A stretch of DNA of 64,000 nucleotides from Thermoflexus hugenholtzii JAD2 (GCA_945903275.1 CAMDNW010000003.1:1-64000), one strand, 5' to 3'; numbered from the stretch's first letter, positions 1-9,404 are shown. The notes: generated from the letters alone by a model not told the origin. Program-made: numbers and translations.

Positions 1-2
1 TC

Positions 3-1727
3 GCAGGGGCTGCGTTGCTCGGCTGCGGCGGCGGTGACAGTTCAGCATCAAGTGGCAGTTCAGCATCAAGCGGCGCACCGGCTGGCAGCCCAATGGCAGA
101 CTCCGGAGCCCCAAAGAACGTCAAGCGCGCCGAAGGCTTCGACCCGAAAATGGGTGACGTCGCCATTAACAATAAGAAGAAGATCGAAGGAGGTACAGTC
201 CGTCGCCACTCGACCGACACCTCGCGAGAACAAGACCCGGATGTCTCCATCGCCGGTTCCGTCATGGAGATGGTCAACGACCGCCTTGCCTATGCCAACG
301 GCTGGACGATGAAGGTCACCCCTGACCTGCTCTCTTCATACGAACTCACTGACAAGACCGGTCTCGAGATGGTCTTCAAGATCCGGCCTGGAATTAAGAC
401 CTACAACCGCGCTCCTGTGAACGGCCGGGTGTTCACCGCCAAGGATGTCGCGTACAGCCTCATGCGCAAGGCTGGCAAGGTCGACGCGAAGGCCGCCGCC
501 AAGTACGCGCGTGTCACGCAGTTCGCTGGTCTAGAGAAGGCTGAAGCGGTCGACGATGTCACAATAAAGCTGACCTTCAGCAAACCGAACGGCTCGATCA
601 TGCAGGCGCTGACTGACCCCCGCGCCCAGATGATACCCATCGAACAGGACACGATCGGCTACAAGGATCCAACGAAGTTCGTCGGCACCGGCGCGTGGAT
701 ACAGACGGAATACCTAGACGGTGCGCGCGAGGTCTTCAAGGCCAACCCCGACTACTACCGAAAATTCGACGAGGGCGGGCGACCCGGCTACGACACCATG
801 GAACGGATCACGATCTCCGACCGGTCTTCAGCGCTCGCGGCATTCATCAGCGGTCAGATTTCCGAGTACGGCGGAGTGCAACCCCAAGAAGAGCCGCAGA
901 TCAAAGCATCCTCAAAAGACTCTCAGTGGTTCCTGTGGCCCGGCCCAACTTGGGACCACATCGCCATGAACCTGACATTGCCCAACGGCATGTTCAAGGA
1001 CGACAGAGTACGTCAGGCAATCATGCTCGCCGTTGATTACAAGGCCCTTGCGGACCCGCTCGGCAGGGGCTGGATTTACTCCGCGATCACGCACTCGCAG
1101 TTTCCGGAGTCACTGTCCTCTGAGCAGGTTTCGAAGCTCCCCGGCTACAACCCTGCCACTAAGGCTGCCGACATCGCCGAGGCTGTAAAGCTGATGGAAG
1201 CCGCCGGACACAAGGATGGCGCCGGCATGAAATTCAAGTCGATCAACAGCGGCCCTTCCGTCTCCGACTCAAATGTTCGTGTGAAGGACATGCTCAACAG
1301 CGTCTGGAAGAAGATGGAGATCGCACTTGGTCCGGCGCCGGACTACGCGTCGTTCACCAACGTCCTCAACAACAAGGACTACGAGTTCCGTGTCTACAAC
1401 CACACCAGTGTGCCAGACGGCGCCATCGACGCTGTGACCTACTGGCACACCAAGGGCGGAAGAAACTACCAAGGCTACAGCCAGCCATGGGCTGACGCGA
1501 TCCTAGACAAATTGTCGCTGGCTCAAACCACCCAAGAGCGCAAGGATCTGTTGCAACAGTTCACGACCCGCATCCTCAAGGAGGGGCCACCGCTGATCCT
1601 CACGCGCACTCCCCCGGACAACCTAGCGGTGCGCGGCAACGTCGCTGGCTATGACCTTGTTTCCGGGCCATGGGCATACCGCCAGTACTGGGTTGGTCTG
1701 CGCTGGCTCTGGCAGACCCAGGCCTAA
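3..1727 (+). CDS. ABC transporter substrate-binding lipoprotein, family 5 (5'-truncated by window edge)
   Basis: Extracytoplasmic solute-binding protein of the peptide/nickel/opine family (SBP_bac_5), which delivers a ligand to a membrane ABC importer. The track starts at a TTG, but the frame is open to the window edge and reads AGAALLGCGGG, the end of a lipoprotein signal peptide with the lipidated Cys; the true start therefore lies upstream. A Ser/Gly/Ala-rich linker follows the Cys. The body carries the family's features: 'FKIRPGIK', 'DVAYSL', and 'KDDRVRQAIMLAVDY' near the middle. The C-terminus is complete and followed at once by a strong terminator, so this is the last gene of its operon. 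No permease or ATPase gene lies next to it on the visible side. The ligand cannot be told from sequence. Confidence 0.9.
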   Translation, partial: AGAALLGCGGGDSSASSGSSASSGAPAGSPMADSGAPKNVKRAEGFDPKMGDVAINNKKKIEGGTVRRHSTDTSREQDPDVSIAGSVMEMVNDRLAYANGWTMKVTPDLLSSYELTDKTGLEMVFKIRPGIKTYNRAPVNGRVFTAKDVAYSLMRKAGKVDAKAAAKYARVTQFAGLEKAEAVDDVTIKLTFSKPNGSIMQALTDPRAQMIPIEQDTIGYKDPTKFVGTGAWIQTEYLDGAREVFKANPDYYRKFDEGGRPGYDTMERITISDRSSALAAFISGQISEYGGVQPQEEPQIKASSKDSQWFLWPGPTWDHIAMNLTLPNGMFKDDRVRQAIMLAVDYKALADPLGRGWIYSAITHSQFPESLSSEQVSKLPGYNPATKAADIAEAVKLMEAAGHKDGAGMKFKSINSGPSVSDSNVRVKDMLNSVWKKMEIALGPAPDYASFTNVLNNKDYEFRVYNHTSVPDGAIDAVTYWHTKGGRNYQGYSQPWADAILDKLSLAQTTQERKDLLQQFTTRILKEGPPLILTRTPPDNLAVRGNVAGYDLVSGPWAYRQYWVGLRWLWQTQA

Positions 1728-1737
1728 CCCGCTATTC

Positions 1738-1772
1738 AACCACTGCCCCGGCCGATGGCCGGGGCAGTGGTT
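1738..1772 (+). terminator. Strong intrinsic terminator after the SBP gene
   Basis: A perfect 16-bp GC-rich inverted repeat with a 3-base loop (GAT) starts eleven bases after the SBP stop codon. The right arm ends in GTGGTT followed by a short T tract. The symmetric arms mean it could also stop leftward transcripts. Confidence 0.85.
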
Positions 1773-1791
1773 TCCACAGCCAGTCCTCCCG

Positions 1792-1823
1792 CGAGGGGTT
1801 CTCCCTTGCGGGCGAACCCCTCG
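1792..1823. repeat. Inverted repeat (hairpin) in the intergenic region
   Basis: CGAGGGGTTC and GAACCCCTCG form a perfect 10-bp stem around a 12-base loop. It lies downstream of the 3' end of the leftward SRPBCC pseudogene, so it may be that gene's old terminator. Confidence 0.5.
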
Positions 1824-1851
1824 GACACGAGGGCCGAGCAATCGGTTTTTG

Positions 1852-2187
1852 TTATGTCTTTACCTGCATACCACTGATGCGCTTGAGTCGACGCTACAGG
1901 CCTCCCTCACCCCAACGCATCACCATATCGTGATTCCACGCGAAGAACGGCCTCACAACCCGCGCGAGCAGACTCACCCACAGCCGCGTCGTCCGCACAT
2001 CACAACTGTAGGTCGCATCCGTTCTACCCATCGAGGCCTCAAGGCGCCACCACTCGCTACCCGCCAGTCCACCGAACGCCTCGCCGATGATCGCGCGGCA
2101 TATCTCGATACGTACCGTGCGATTGAACACCAGACCGTACGGCAATCGGCTCCGCCGTACGTTCCCGATGCCATCCGCATCACCGCC
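1852..2187 (-). pseudogene. SRPBCC (START/polyketide-cyclase-like) family remnant
   Basis: The minus strand encodes the C-terminal half of an SRPBCC lipid/ligand-binding fold protein. Recognisable pieces in order are GDADGIG, SRLPYGLVF, 'SEWWRLEA', 'CDVRTTRLWVSLLA' and 'RPFFAWNHDMVMRWG', which match the usual helix-grip C-terminus. Lesions: a TAA stop directly upstream (2188-2190) and no N-terminal half or start codon, a few residues apparently missing between GNVRR and SRLPY, and an in-frame TAG at 1894-1896 followed by about 13 more plausible residues (RRLKRISG...) to a TAA. The ORF track reports only an 83-aa piece with a TTG start. The rest of the 1728-2259 gap holds only the hairpins listed separately. 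I regard it as a decayed gene. Confidence 0.65.
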
Positions 2188-2259
2188 TTAACCAAGGCGC
2201 CGATGTATCAGTGCGAAACACGAAACAAGGCGGTATTCGGCCACCAGTGATGCGCCTCG

Positions 2260-3645
2260 CTACGGCAGATCGCGCACTTTCGGCACCCACAGCAGGCCAA
2301 TGGCCGCGACCACCACCAGCGAAAACGCCGTCACGCCGATCGCCCATTGGATCCCGACTACCGAAGCCATCATGCCCACGAGGAACGTGCCGAACGAGAC
2401 CAGACTGAACTCCATCATGAACACGCTCATCACACGGCCCTGGTACGCCGGGTGAGTGTAACTCATGATGAGGATGTTCCCGAGCGACATGCGCCCCGCC
2501 GACCCCAATCCAACCGCCAGCATGATCACCGTCGTCAGCCAGAACGAGGTCGAAGCCGCGAACGCCATCAGCGCCACACCTAGCACTAAGGCACTCCACA
2601 GGAACATCTTACCCCGCGCCCGGTTCGGCATCGAAGCGATCACGAGCGACCCCACCAGCGAGCCGACGCCCGTCACGCTCCACAGGATCCCAAGGCCTTC
2701 CGGCCCCGAGTCCAGCACCTGCTTCACAAACCCTGCCATCATCTGCATGTAGGGCATCGACATCAGTACGATGAAGAAATTCACCGTCAACAGCATGAAC
2801 ACGACCGAGTCCTGCCGGATGTAACGGATGCCATCGGCGATATCTCGGAAGCCGCCGCCCAATGTCTTCGCATTCGTGCGATGCTCCGCCCACGCCATGC
2901 CGCCGAAGCCCGTTTCCTCCTGCTCGCGCAGCACCGCATGGTCGTCGTCGCTCATCACATGCTTCTGCACCGGCATCAGCGTGATCATCGCGATGAAGAT
3001 CAGCGCCGCCATCACATAGAACACCCCATCGGCGCCGATCAGCGCGATCAGGATACCGCCGAGCGCCGGGACGCCCATACGCGTGACGTTGAGGCCCGCC
3101 ATGTTCAGCGCGATCGCGTTCGTGAGCCGTGCTGGCCCGACGATCTCCGGAATAAACGCCTGCCGCGCCGGGCCCACAATGGCGAATACTGCCCCCTGCA
3201 ATGCAGCTAGCGCCAGCAGGTGCCAGTACGCGAGCATCCCAAACGAGATCAGCAGCGCGATGACAAACGTCCCCAGCGCGCTGATCGCCTGCCCGGTCTG
3301 CACCACCGCCTTCTTCGGCGCACGGTCAGCCACTACCCCGCCGACAAAGCCGAGCACGATCCCCGGCACCGAACTGACCAGCGCGACCGTACCCAGCGCT
3401 GCGTACGAGCCGGTCAACTCGTAGACCAGCCACGGGTTGACCACCATCTGCATGTGCATCGAGGAGAACTGCGAGAGCATCGAGACAGAGAACCAGCGGA
3501 ACGAATGATCCTGTAACGCATCAAACGTACGTAGCGAGCCTAGACCACCCTCGCGAGGCCCGCTCGGTGCGTCGTCTGCCATCATCACGGGACGCGCAGC
3601 CTCCGAGGCCGCCGTTACGACCCCACCCGCATCCTGGTCAGGCAT
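2260..3645 (-). CDS. MFS transporter
   Basis: A 461-aa major facilitator superfamily permease of the EntS/DHA-like drug and metabolite exporter type. A hydrophilic N-terminal tail of about 40 residues precedes 'FRWFSVSMLSQ', then the usual twelve hydrophobic segments follow. The loop 2-3 signature is seen as 'GGVVADRAPKKAV'. A central hydrophilic stretch (about residues 230-265) separates the two six-helix halves. It is likely a proton-driven exporter in the cytoplasmic membrane; the substrate is unknown. It is the last gene of the leftward block below 4818, 69 bases from the oxidase gene. It is one of four MFS genes within 8.5 kb. Confidence 0.88.
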   Translation of the reverse strand: MPDQDAGGVVTAASEAARPVMMADDAPSGPREGGLGSLRTFDALQDHSFRWFSVSMLSQFSSMHMQMVVNPWLVYELTGSYAALGTVALVSSVPGIVLGFVGGVVADRAPKKAVVQTGQAISALGTFVIALLISFGMLAYWHLLALAALQGAVFAIVGPARQAFIPEIVGPARLTNAIALNMAGLNVTRMGVPALGGILIALIGADGVFYVMAALIFIAMITLMPVQKHVMSDDDHAVLREQEETGFGGMAWAEHRTNAKTLGGGFRDIADGIRYIRQDSVVFMLLTVNFFIVLMSMPYMQMMAGFVKQVLDSGPEGLGILWSVTGVGSLVGSLVIASMPNRARGKMFLWSALVLGVALMAFAASTSFWLTTVIMLAVGLGSAGRMSLGNILIMSYTHPAYQGRVMSVFMMEFSLVSFGTFLVGMMASVVGIQWAIGVTAFSLVVVAAIGLLWVPKVRDLP

Positions 3646-3714
3646 CTGCTGCTCGATTCACGACACACCGGATTTACGGGGGTGGCACATCATAACGCCC
3701 GCGATGCCGTCAGC

Positions 3715-4818
3715 CTACCCGCCGCCCTGCCCAGGCACGAGGTCAGCGCCGATCCCTGCAACCGACCCGCACCCGCACAGCGCCATCGCCCGCGCGAACT
3801 CCTCGTGCAACAGTGCCAGCACGCGCGCCACCCCCGCCTCACCATCTACCGCGAGGCCCCACAGCACTGGCCTGCCAATGAGCACCGCCGCCGCCCCCAG
3901 CGCCACTGCCTTCACGATGTCGGTACCTCGCCGCACGCCACCATCCAACAGCACCGGCACGCGCCCCGCGACCGCCTCAACAACCTCCCGAAGCACATCG
4001 ATAGTCGCCGGCGCCGAGTCGAGCTGCCGACCGCCGTGGTTCGACACGATGATACCTGCCGCTCCGTGCGAGACCGCGAGGCGTGCGTCGTCCCCGCGCA
4101 CGACGCCCTTCACCAGTACCGGCAGCCGCGACACCGACCGCAGCCAGTCCACGTCGTCCCACGTCAGTGCCGGATCGATGCGCGAAGTGAAGTAGCGCGC
4201 GAGGCCCGACTCCTCGCCAGCCGGCCGCACCTCTTGCCCTTCCTCAGGCACCAGGTTCGCCGGGTACATGCCCTCCGGCAGCACGAAGCGGTTGCGCACA
4301 TCGCGCTCGCGCGATCCGAGCACCGGCGCATCGACGGTGAGCACCAGCGATTCGTACCCCGCCGCCTCGGCACGCTCCACCAGCGACCGTGTCAGCGCGC
4401 GATCCCGGAACACATACACCTGAAACCATCGAGGCCCACCGCCCGCCTCGACTACCGCTTCAAGGCTGTACGTGGACAGTGTGCTCAACGTCTGCGTCAC
4501 GCCCGCCGCGGCGCACGCCCGCGCCACCGCTATCTCCCCGTCCGGGTGCGCGAGGCGTGCGAATGCCGTCGGGGCGACGATCAGCGGCAACGGGTGCCGC
4601 CGCCCAAACACCTCCACCGAGGTATCAGGCACGCCCACCCCGCGCAGCACTCGAGGCCGCAGCGCCAGCCGCTCGAACGCCTCGCGATTGCGCCGCAGCG
4701 TCACCTCGTCATCCGCCCCGGACGCGAAGTAGTCGTAGGTCATCACCGGCAGTCGCGCGGCGGCGAGGCGCCCGTACTCGGCGATGCTGACCGGTGGTGG
4801 CTCAGACGGTGTGGTCAC
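3715..4818 (-). CDS. FMN-dependent alpha-hydroxyacid oxidase/dehydrogenase
   Basis: A 367-aa TIM-barrel flavoenzyme of the lactate/glycolate/mandelate oxidase family (FMN_dh), which oxidises L-2-hydroxyacids to 2-oxoacids. The length is typical. Visible motifs are 'LPLIVAPTAFARL', the catalytic histidine segment SNHGGRQLD near residue 265, and the FMN-phosphate loop 'DGGVRRGTDIVKAVALGA' then GRP. It starts at a GTG and is divergent from the MFS gene at 4896, with only 77 bases between start codons. Its substrate class fits the neighbouring 2-hydroxyacyl-CoA lyase-type enzyme and the glycolate oxidase genes at the far end, though that link is inference. Lactate, glycolate or another hydroxyacid cannot be distinguished here. 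Confidence 0.88.
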   Translation of the reverse strand: MTTPSEPPPVSIAEYGRLAAARLPVMTYDYFASGADDEVTLRRNREAFERLALRPRVLRGVGVPDTSVEVFGRRHPLPLIVAPTAFARLAHPDGEIAVARACAAAGVTQTLSTLSTYSLEAVVEAGGGPRWFQVYVFRDRALTRSLVERAEAAGYESLVLTVDAPVLGSRERDVRNRFVLPEGMYPANLVPEEGQEVRPAGEESGLARYFTSRIDPALTWDDVDWLRSVSRLPVLVKGVVRGDDARLAVSHGAAGIIVSNHGGRQLDSAPATIDVLREVVEAVAGRVPVLLDGGVRRGTDIVKAVALGAAAVLIGRPVLWGLAVDGEAGVARVLALLHEEFARAMALCGCGSVAGIGADLVPGQGGG

Positions 4819-4883
4819 GCCCAGAGGTGTACCTCGTCCGCGTCTCGGTGACTAGCAGCCGTGCCCGGTGGCCGCGTGATGGG

Positions 4884-4889
4884 TACACT
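4884..4889 (+). promoter_or_regulatory. -10 element TACACT of a leaderless promoter
   Basis: TACACT is followed by exactly six bases and then ATG at 4896. This spacing puts transcription start on the A of the start codon. It also supports 4896 over the longer ORF start at 4794. Confidence 0.6.
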
Positions 4890-4895
4890 CTCCCG

Positions 4896-6236
4896 ATGCA
4901 GAAGGCCCCCGCATCTCCTCCATCAGGCAGTCTAGGGCTGGGCCGCCGCACCGGCGATATCTTCTACGGCTGGTGGATTATCGTGGCCTCCGCGGGCATC
5001 CAGTTGCTGAATGGCGCGCTCCTCGGTCAGGCCTTTGGCGCCTACGTCGTCGTGCTGCATCAAGAGTTCAACTGGAGCAAGACGGTGCTCTCCGGCGCGT
5101 CTTCGCTGCGAGAGATGGAGTCCGGTATCGTCGGCCCGATCCAGGGCTGGTTGCTCAATCGCTTTGGCCCGCGGCTTATCTGCCAGATCGGCCTCGTCAT
5201 CTTCGCTGGCGGCTTCATCATGTTCGGCCGAGTACAGACGATCGCCGACTTCTACATCGCCTTCCTCGTCATGTCCGTCGGGGCGAGCATGAGTGGCTAC
5301 CTCACGCTGACCTATGCCGCCGTGCAGTGGTTCGAGCGTCGCCGCGCCACCGCACTTAGCCTGATGGCCACCGGTGGCGCCATCGGCGGCGTCATGGTGC
5401 GTCTCACGGTCGCATCGATGGAGCAGTTCGGCTGGCGCGAGACGACCGTATTCTCGGCGATCATCACCATCGCCATCGGCCTCCCGCTCTCATTCCTGAT
5501 CCGGTGGCGGCCAGCCGACCATGGTATGTACGTCGATGGCATCGCCCCCGCCCTCGACGCCTCCGGCCAACCCATCGAGGTTGACCCGCTGGCCTTTGGT
5601 GGCACCCGCGACTTCACGCTGCGTGAGGCGATGGCGACGCGTGCGTTCTGGTTCGTCGGCCTCGGGCACGGCTCCGCGCTCTTCGTCGTGTCGGCGCTCA
5701 ACGTCCACTTCATCTCGTACCTCGTCGAGAGCCTCGGCCTGTCGCTCGGCACGGCGACCACGATCTCATTGACGCTACCCTTCATGTTCCTCATCGGCAC
5801 GCTGATTGGCGGCCCCATCGGCGACCGCTTCTCTAAACGCTGGGTCGCCGTCGCCTGCATGATGGCGCACGCCATCGCCATCGTCGGCGTTGCCTACTCC
5901 GGCACCGTCCCTATCGTGCTGGCCTTCGCCGTATTGCATGGCCTCGCATGGGGCATCCGAGGCCCCCAGATGGCAGCGATCCGCGCGGATTACTTCGGCC
6001 GCAAGAACTTCGGCACCATCCTCGGCGTCTCCAACGTTCTGATCATCATCGGCACCATCTCTGGCCCGATCATCGCCGGGTACGTCTACGACGTGACCGG
6101 CTCCTACCGCATCGGCTTCGTCATCACCGCGGTGCTGGCAGCGGGTGGCTCGCTGTTCTTCGTCATGGCTCCTAGGCCCATGCACCCCATCGACCGCGCC
6201 CGCGCTCATGCAGCCGAGGCTGTCCCGCCCGCCTAA
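4896..6236 (+). CDS. MFS transporter, OFA/monocarboxylate-type
   Basis: A 446-aa twelve-helix major facilitator permease that resembles the oxalate:formate antiporter and monocarboxylate branch. The N-terminus reads 'FYGWWIIVASAGIQLL', typical of that group. I placed the start at ATG 4896, not 4794, because the extra residues are polar, overlap the divergent oxidase gene, and a -10 hexamer sits six bases before 4896. The gene is divergent from the alpha-hydroxyacid oxidase, so uptake or exchange of a small organic acid is a reasonable inference. Its stop codon overlaps the stop region of the convergent phosphotriesterase gene by four bases. Confidence 0.85.
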   Translation: MQKAPASPPSGSLGLGRRTGDIFYGWWIIVASAGIQLLNGALLGQAFGAYVVVLHQEFNWSKTVLSGASSLREMESGIVGPIQGWLLNRFGPRLICQIGLVIFAGGFIMFGRVQTIADFYIAFLVMSVGASMSGYLTLTYAAVQWFERRRATALSLMATGGAIGGVMVRLTVASMEQFGWRETTVFSAIITIAIGLPLSFLIRWRPADHGMYVDGIAPALDASGQPIEVDPLAFGGTRDFTLREAMATRAFWFVGLGHGSALFVVSALNVHFISYLVESLGLSLGTATTISLTLPFMFLIGTLIGGPIGDRFSKRWVAVACMMAHAIAIVGVAYSGTVPIVLAFAVLHGLAWGIRGPQMAAIRADYFGRKNFGTILGVSNVLIIIGTISGPIIAGYVYDVTGSYRIGFVITAVLAAGGSLFFVMAPRPMHPIDRARAHAAEAVPPA

Positions 6237-7210
6237 CGTCCCGCCATCGCGGCCGCCGCCTCAAACGTCGCCCGCACCGACCGCCGCAGCACAGCGTCAA
6301 TGTCGTCCTCGCTCGCACCGTGCTCGCGCAGCCACGGCACTTCGAACTTCGGCACGCGCGTCCAACAATCCGAGATGCGCTCCTCACGCCACCGCCCCCA
6401 GAACCCGGCGGGCGACGCATCGTGCCCGAACGAAATCTGCTCCGAGTATCCTGCCTGGATCAGCGCCAGCGCGATCCCGCCACGCTGTGCTACGTAGTCC
6501 GGCTCCGTCGAAAAGAACCGGTCAAGGCCCACCGTCGCTCCTCGCGCCGCAAGTGACTTCAGGTAACGCAGATTCGTCGAGTCGTTCGAATGCCCGATCG
6601 TCACCGCGCGCAGGTCGAGGCCTTCGTCCTCAAAAATATCGAGCAACGGCGTGCCAAGTTCGTCCACTGCGCGCGTGTGGCAGGTGATTGGTACACCGCC
6701 CGCCTTCGCCGCCCGTGCCGCCGCCCGCGCCGTGCGCTCCAGCATCCCGCGCGGCGTGTTCTCCGGCACCGGCCCCTCGTTCAACTGGTACTCCAGGTCC
6801 CACGCGAGCTTGATGATTCCCGCGCGGATGCCGCTGCCTTCTATACCATCCTGTATCTCGCGCAGGAAATGCGCGGCGATCTCGTCCGCATCCCACTGTA
6901 AGTAGATCGGCGGGACCCAGCGGTACACGCCGCTCGCAGGCACCACGTGCACATCCGTCCGCTCCGCCACCGCCTCGAACAGCCACACCTGTCGCCCGAG
7001 GTCGAGCGGCGTAACGTCGAGGATCGCGTCGACCCCCGCAGCCCGCGCCTGCTCCAACGCCTCGACGCTCCGTGCGATCATCTCCTCACGGTCGAACAGG
7101 CCGGGGATGCGTTCCATTCCACCGATGCCGTTCGTCAGATGCTCGTGCGTCAGCGTGCGTCCGAGCGCCGCCGAATCAATCGGCCCGCGGATCGTCTGGA
7201 TCATGGACAT
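6233..7210 (-). CDS. Phosphotriesterase-family metal-dependent hydrolase
   Basis: A 325-aa binuclear-metal TIM-barrel hydrolase of the phosphotriesterase (PTE) family, which includes phosphotriesterases, lactonases and enzymes of unknown substrate. Metal-ligand motifs are visible in order: THEHL near residue 22, a lysine in 'AGIIKLAWD' suited to carbamylation, ITCHT, 'GHSND' and 'GHDA'. The start is supported by GGGAGA upstream of ATG (5'-GGGAGAAGCGAC-ATG on the minus strand). The upstream MBL-fold gene lies 22 bases away on the same strand, suggesting co-transcription of two hydrolases that both act on ester or lactone bonds. Natural substrate unknown. Confidence 0.87.
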   Translation of the reverse strand: MSMIQTIRGPIDSAALGRTLTHEHLTNGIGGMERIPGLFDREEMIARSVEALEQARAAGVDAILDVTPLDLGRQVWLFEAVAERTDVHVVPASGVYRWVPPIYLQWDADEIAAHFLREIQDGIEGSGIRAGIIKLAWDLEYQLNEGPVPENTPRGMLERTARAAARAAKAGGVPITCHTRAVDELGTPLLDIFEDEGLDLRAVTIGHSNDSTNLRYLKSLAARGATVGLDRFFSTEPDYVAQRGGIALALIQAGYSEQISFGHDASPAGFWGRWREERISDCWTRVPKFEVPWLREHGASEDDIDAVLRRSVRATFEAAAAMAGR

Positions 7211-7232
7211 GTCGCTTCTCCCTTCGCCCGCG

Positions 7233-8042
7233 TCAGCCGCCAGGCGTCCTCACCCCGCGCCAGGTGCGCGTCCCATTCACCACCACAAAGTGCCCAATGC
7301 TCGGTGCGGGCAGGTGGCTCGCACCCACAAGGTGGTTCCCCATCTCGATTCGGGCCAGCAGCATCTTCCGCGTCAGCACTGTCTGCACCGGGTCGCCGTC
7401 CCAAGTCGTCGGCCACTCTGGCTCCGCCACGTCCACCGGCGTAATGAACGCATCTCCGATGATGTAGGCCTCCTCGCCGCCCGACCGCACGACAATCGAG
7501 GTATGCCCGGGCGTGTGCCCCGGCGTCGGCAGCGTGATCAGCGACGGCGTCAGCGCCCGCTCGCCTTCTATCAAATCGAGCACACCCAGCGCATCGAGCG
7601 GACGTACATCGCGATTGAATGATCCGCCCTCGCGGTTCTGCTCGATGCCCCGATCCCAGTCCGCGCGCGGCACCCAGTAGCGCGCATTCACAAACCTCGG
7701 CTGCCCGCTCTCGCGTTCGAGGTTCCACCCGGTGTGGTCGCCATGCAAGTGCGTGAAGATCACGATGTCGATCTCGCCGGGCCGCACCCCGACCGCCTCG
7801 ATCTCGCGAAGCAGCGTGCCTTCGCGCTCTGGGCCGTTGCCACAATCGACGAGCACAGTGCGCCCGTCCGCGCGCAGCAGGAACGATGCGAAGTTCTGCA
7901 GCAGGTTGCCGTCGGTATCCATCAGGTGCGCGTACTGCTGGATCGCCTGGCCTGCCGCCGCGTACGTGCGCGTGGCGGGAAACGCCCCGCCCCCGTCTGA
8001 CAGCGCAACCACCTCGACGTTGCCGACCTGCACTCGTTCCAT
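7233..8042 (-). CDS. MBL-fold metallo-hydrolase (lactonase-like)
   Basis: A 269-aa metallo-beta-lactamase-fold hydrolase. The zinc-binding signature THLHGDHTGW is near residue 105, with further ligands in 'LPTPGHTPGHTS' and the aspartate of 'IIGDAF'. The overall pattern resembles AHL-lactonase-like and related hydrolases rather than beta-lactamases. A GGGGGA sequence precedes the ATG. It is followed by the PTE-family gene and preceded by an MFS gene 15 bases away, so 9341-6233 looks like one leftward operon: exporter, MBL hydrolase, PTE hydrolase. Substrate unknown. Confidence 0.87.
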   Translation of the reverse strand: MERVQVGNVEVVALSDGGGAFPATRTYAAAGQAIQQYAHLMDTDGNLLQNFASFLLRADGRTVLVDCGNGPEREGTLLREIEAVGVRPGEIDIVIFTHLHGDHTGWNLERESGQPRFVNARYWVPRADWDRGIEQNREGGSFNRDVRPLDALGVLDLIEGERALTPSLITLPTPGHTPGHTSIVVRSGGEEAYIIGDAFITPVDVAEPEWPTTWDGDPVQTVLTRKMLLARIEMGNHLVGASHLPAPSIGHFVVVNGTRTWRGVRTPGG

Positions 8043-8057
8043 CGCGATCCCCCGTCC

Positions 8058-9341
8058 TTATCTCGCAGCCTCGGCCGCAGAGACACGCCCGTACGCACCC
8101 GTCTCGCGCAGTTCCTCGCGCGCGCGCCGCATCAGCACTGCGAACACCACTGCGCCGATTAGCGCGAGGATACCCGCATACCGGAACACCGCGTCGAGAT
8201 TCCACACCTCCACCACCAGCGCACCCAGCAACGAGCCCGTCAGGAACCCTATCGAACTCCCTGTCTGGTTCAGCCCCATGATCGAACCCATGCCCACAGC
8301 CCGCCCTACGCTCACGAAGATCGCCTGCTGCGCCGGGAACGTCACCGCCTCCGCGATCCCCACGACCGCGATCACCCCCAGCAGCCACGGCGCGATCACC
8401 GCCGGCTCCCCGAACAATTCGCCATGCCACAGCACCCGCGGCACCGAGGGGAACACGAACTGCGCCACTGCCGAGACGCACAGCCCGACTACCACCAGTT
8501 TCAGCCGATCCAGCCGGTCTGCCAGCGGCCCAAAGATCGGCTGCAGCGCTCCCGACAGCAACGACTGCGTCGCCAGCAGCACCCCGACGAACAGCGCACT
8601 GTTCGTCCCGAGGCCTTCGTCACTCACGATAAACACCGCAACAAAGGAGGAGGTCGCACCCCACCCGAGCGCCACCACCGTCTGCACCGCCAGCGCTGCC
8701 TGCACCGCCGGCCGCACGATCAATTCCTGCCAGCCGAGGTGTGGCTCCTCGGGTGCCCGATAGTCGCTCGCCGAACCTCGGTTCGGCTGCCCCCGAGCAG
8801 GCAAGAGCAGCAGCGTCGCAAGGCCGGTGCCCGCGAGCAAGAATGCCATCAACGTGAAGGCCGCATCTGCGCCCACCGCGTCGCGCACCCCGCCCCCCAG
8901 CAATGGCCCGAGGCCGAACCCGATCGTCTGCGAGATCGAGAACGCCCCCATGAACGTGCCCTCGCGTCCTGGCGGCGCGAGCCTGCCGATGTACGCCAGC
9001 GACATTGGGAAGATGCCCGCCGCGCCAAACCCCGACAGCACGCGGAAGAACACCACTAGTTCCCACGTCGGCGCAAAGATGTACCCCGCCGCGCCGATCG
9101 CGTAGATGAAGAACCCCGTGACGATGAATGGTTTCGCACCCAGCCTGTCCCCGAGCCGCCCGATGAACGGGGCGGCGATCAGCTGGGCCAGCGCCAGCCC
9201 TGAAAACGACAGCGCAACAGCCACCGCTGGCCCGTGCAGAGTGTCCCGCACATACACCGGTAGCAACGGCGATACCATCCCGATGCCGAGCATCGCGACC
9301 AGCATCGCGAACCAGAGCACGACAAAGCCTCGTGAAAACAC
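8058..9341 (-). CDS. MFS transporter
   Basis: A 427-aa twelve-helix MFS permease. The start is GTG (MFSRGFVVLW), with AGGAAGA a few bases upstream. Helix 2-3 loop 'GRLGDRLGAKPF' and helix-5 'FGLGPLLGGGVRDAVG' are typical of drug:H+ antiporter-like exporters. A hydrophilic linker near residues 180-205 separates the halves. It is the first gene of the likely operon with the MBL and PTE hydrolases and may move their substrate or product; this is inference from position. Confidence 0.87.
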   Translation of the reverse strand: MFSRGFVVLWFAMLVAMLGIGMVSPLLPVYVRDTLHGPAVAVALSFSGLALAQLIAAPFIGRLGDRLGAKPFIVTGFFIYAIGAAGYIFAPTWELVVFFRVLSGFGAAGIFPMSLAYIGRLAPPGREGTFMGAFSISQTIGFGLGPLLGGGVRDAVGADAAFTLMAFLLAGTGLATLLLLPARGQPNRGSASDYRAPEEPHLGWQELIVRPAVQAALAVQTVVALGWGATSSFVAVFIVSDEGLGTNSALFVGVLLATQSLLSGALQPIFGPLADRLDRLKLVVVGLCVSAVAQFVFPSVPRVLWHGELFGEPAVIAPWLLGVIAVVGIAEAVTFPAQQAIFVSVGRAVGMGSIMGLNQTGSSIGFLTGSLLGALVVEVWNLDAVFRYAGILALIGAVVFAVLMRRAREELRETGAYGRVSAAEAAR

Positions 9342-9404
9342 AGTCTTCCTGTCCGGCGCCCGGCGACTCTACCCCAGCCGCGTCCAGCTGACTCCCTGAG
9401 TTCG

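Noticed and set aside
1792-1860. A tRNA-like fold in the gap after the SBP gene
   Set aside because: The hairpin is strong, but there is no anticodon arm, T-loop consensus or acceptor pairing.
3682-4851. 389-aa plus-strand ORF antisense to the hydroxyacid oxidase
   Set aside because: Composition is noise and the oxidase frame carries the catalytic motifs.
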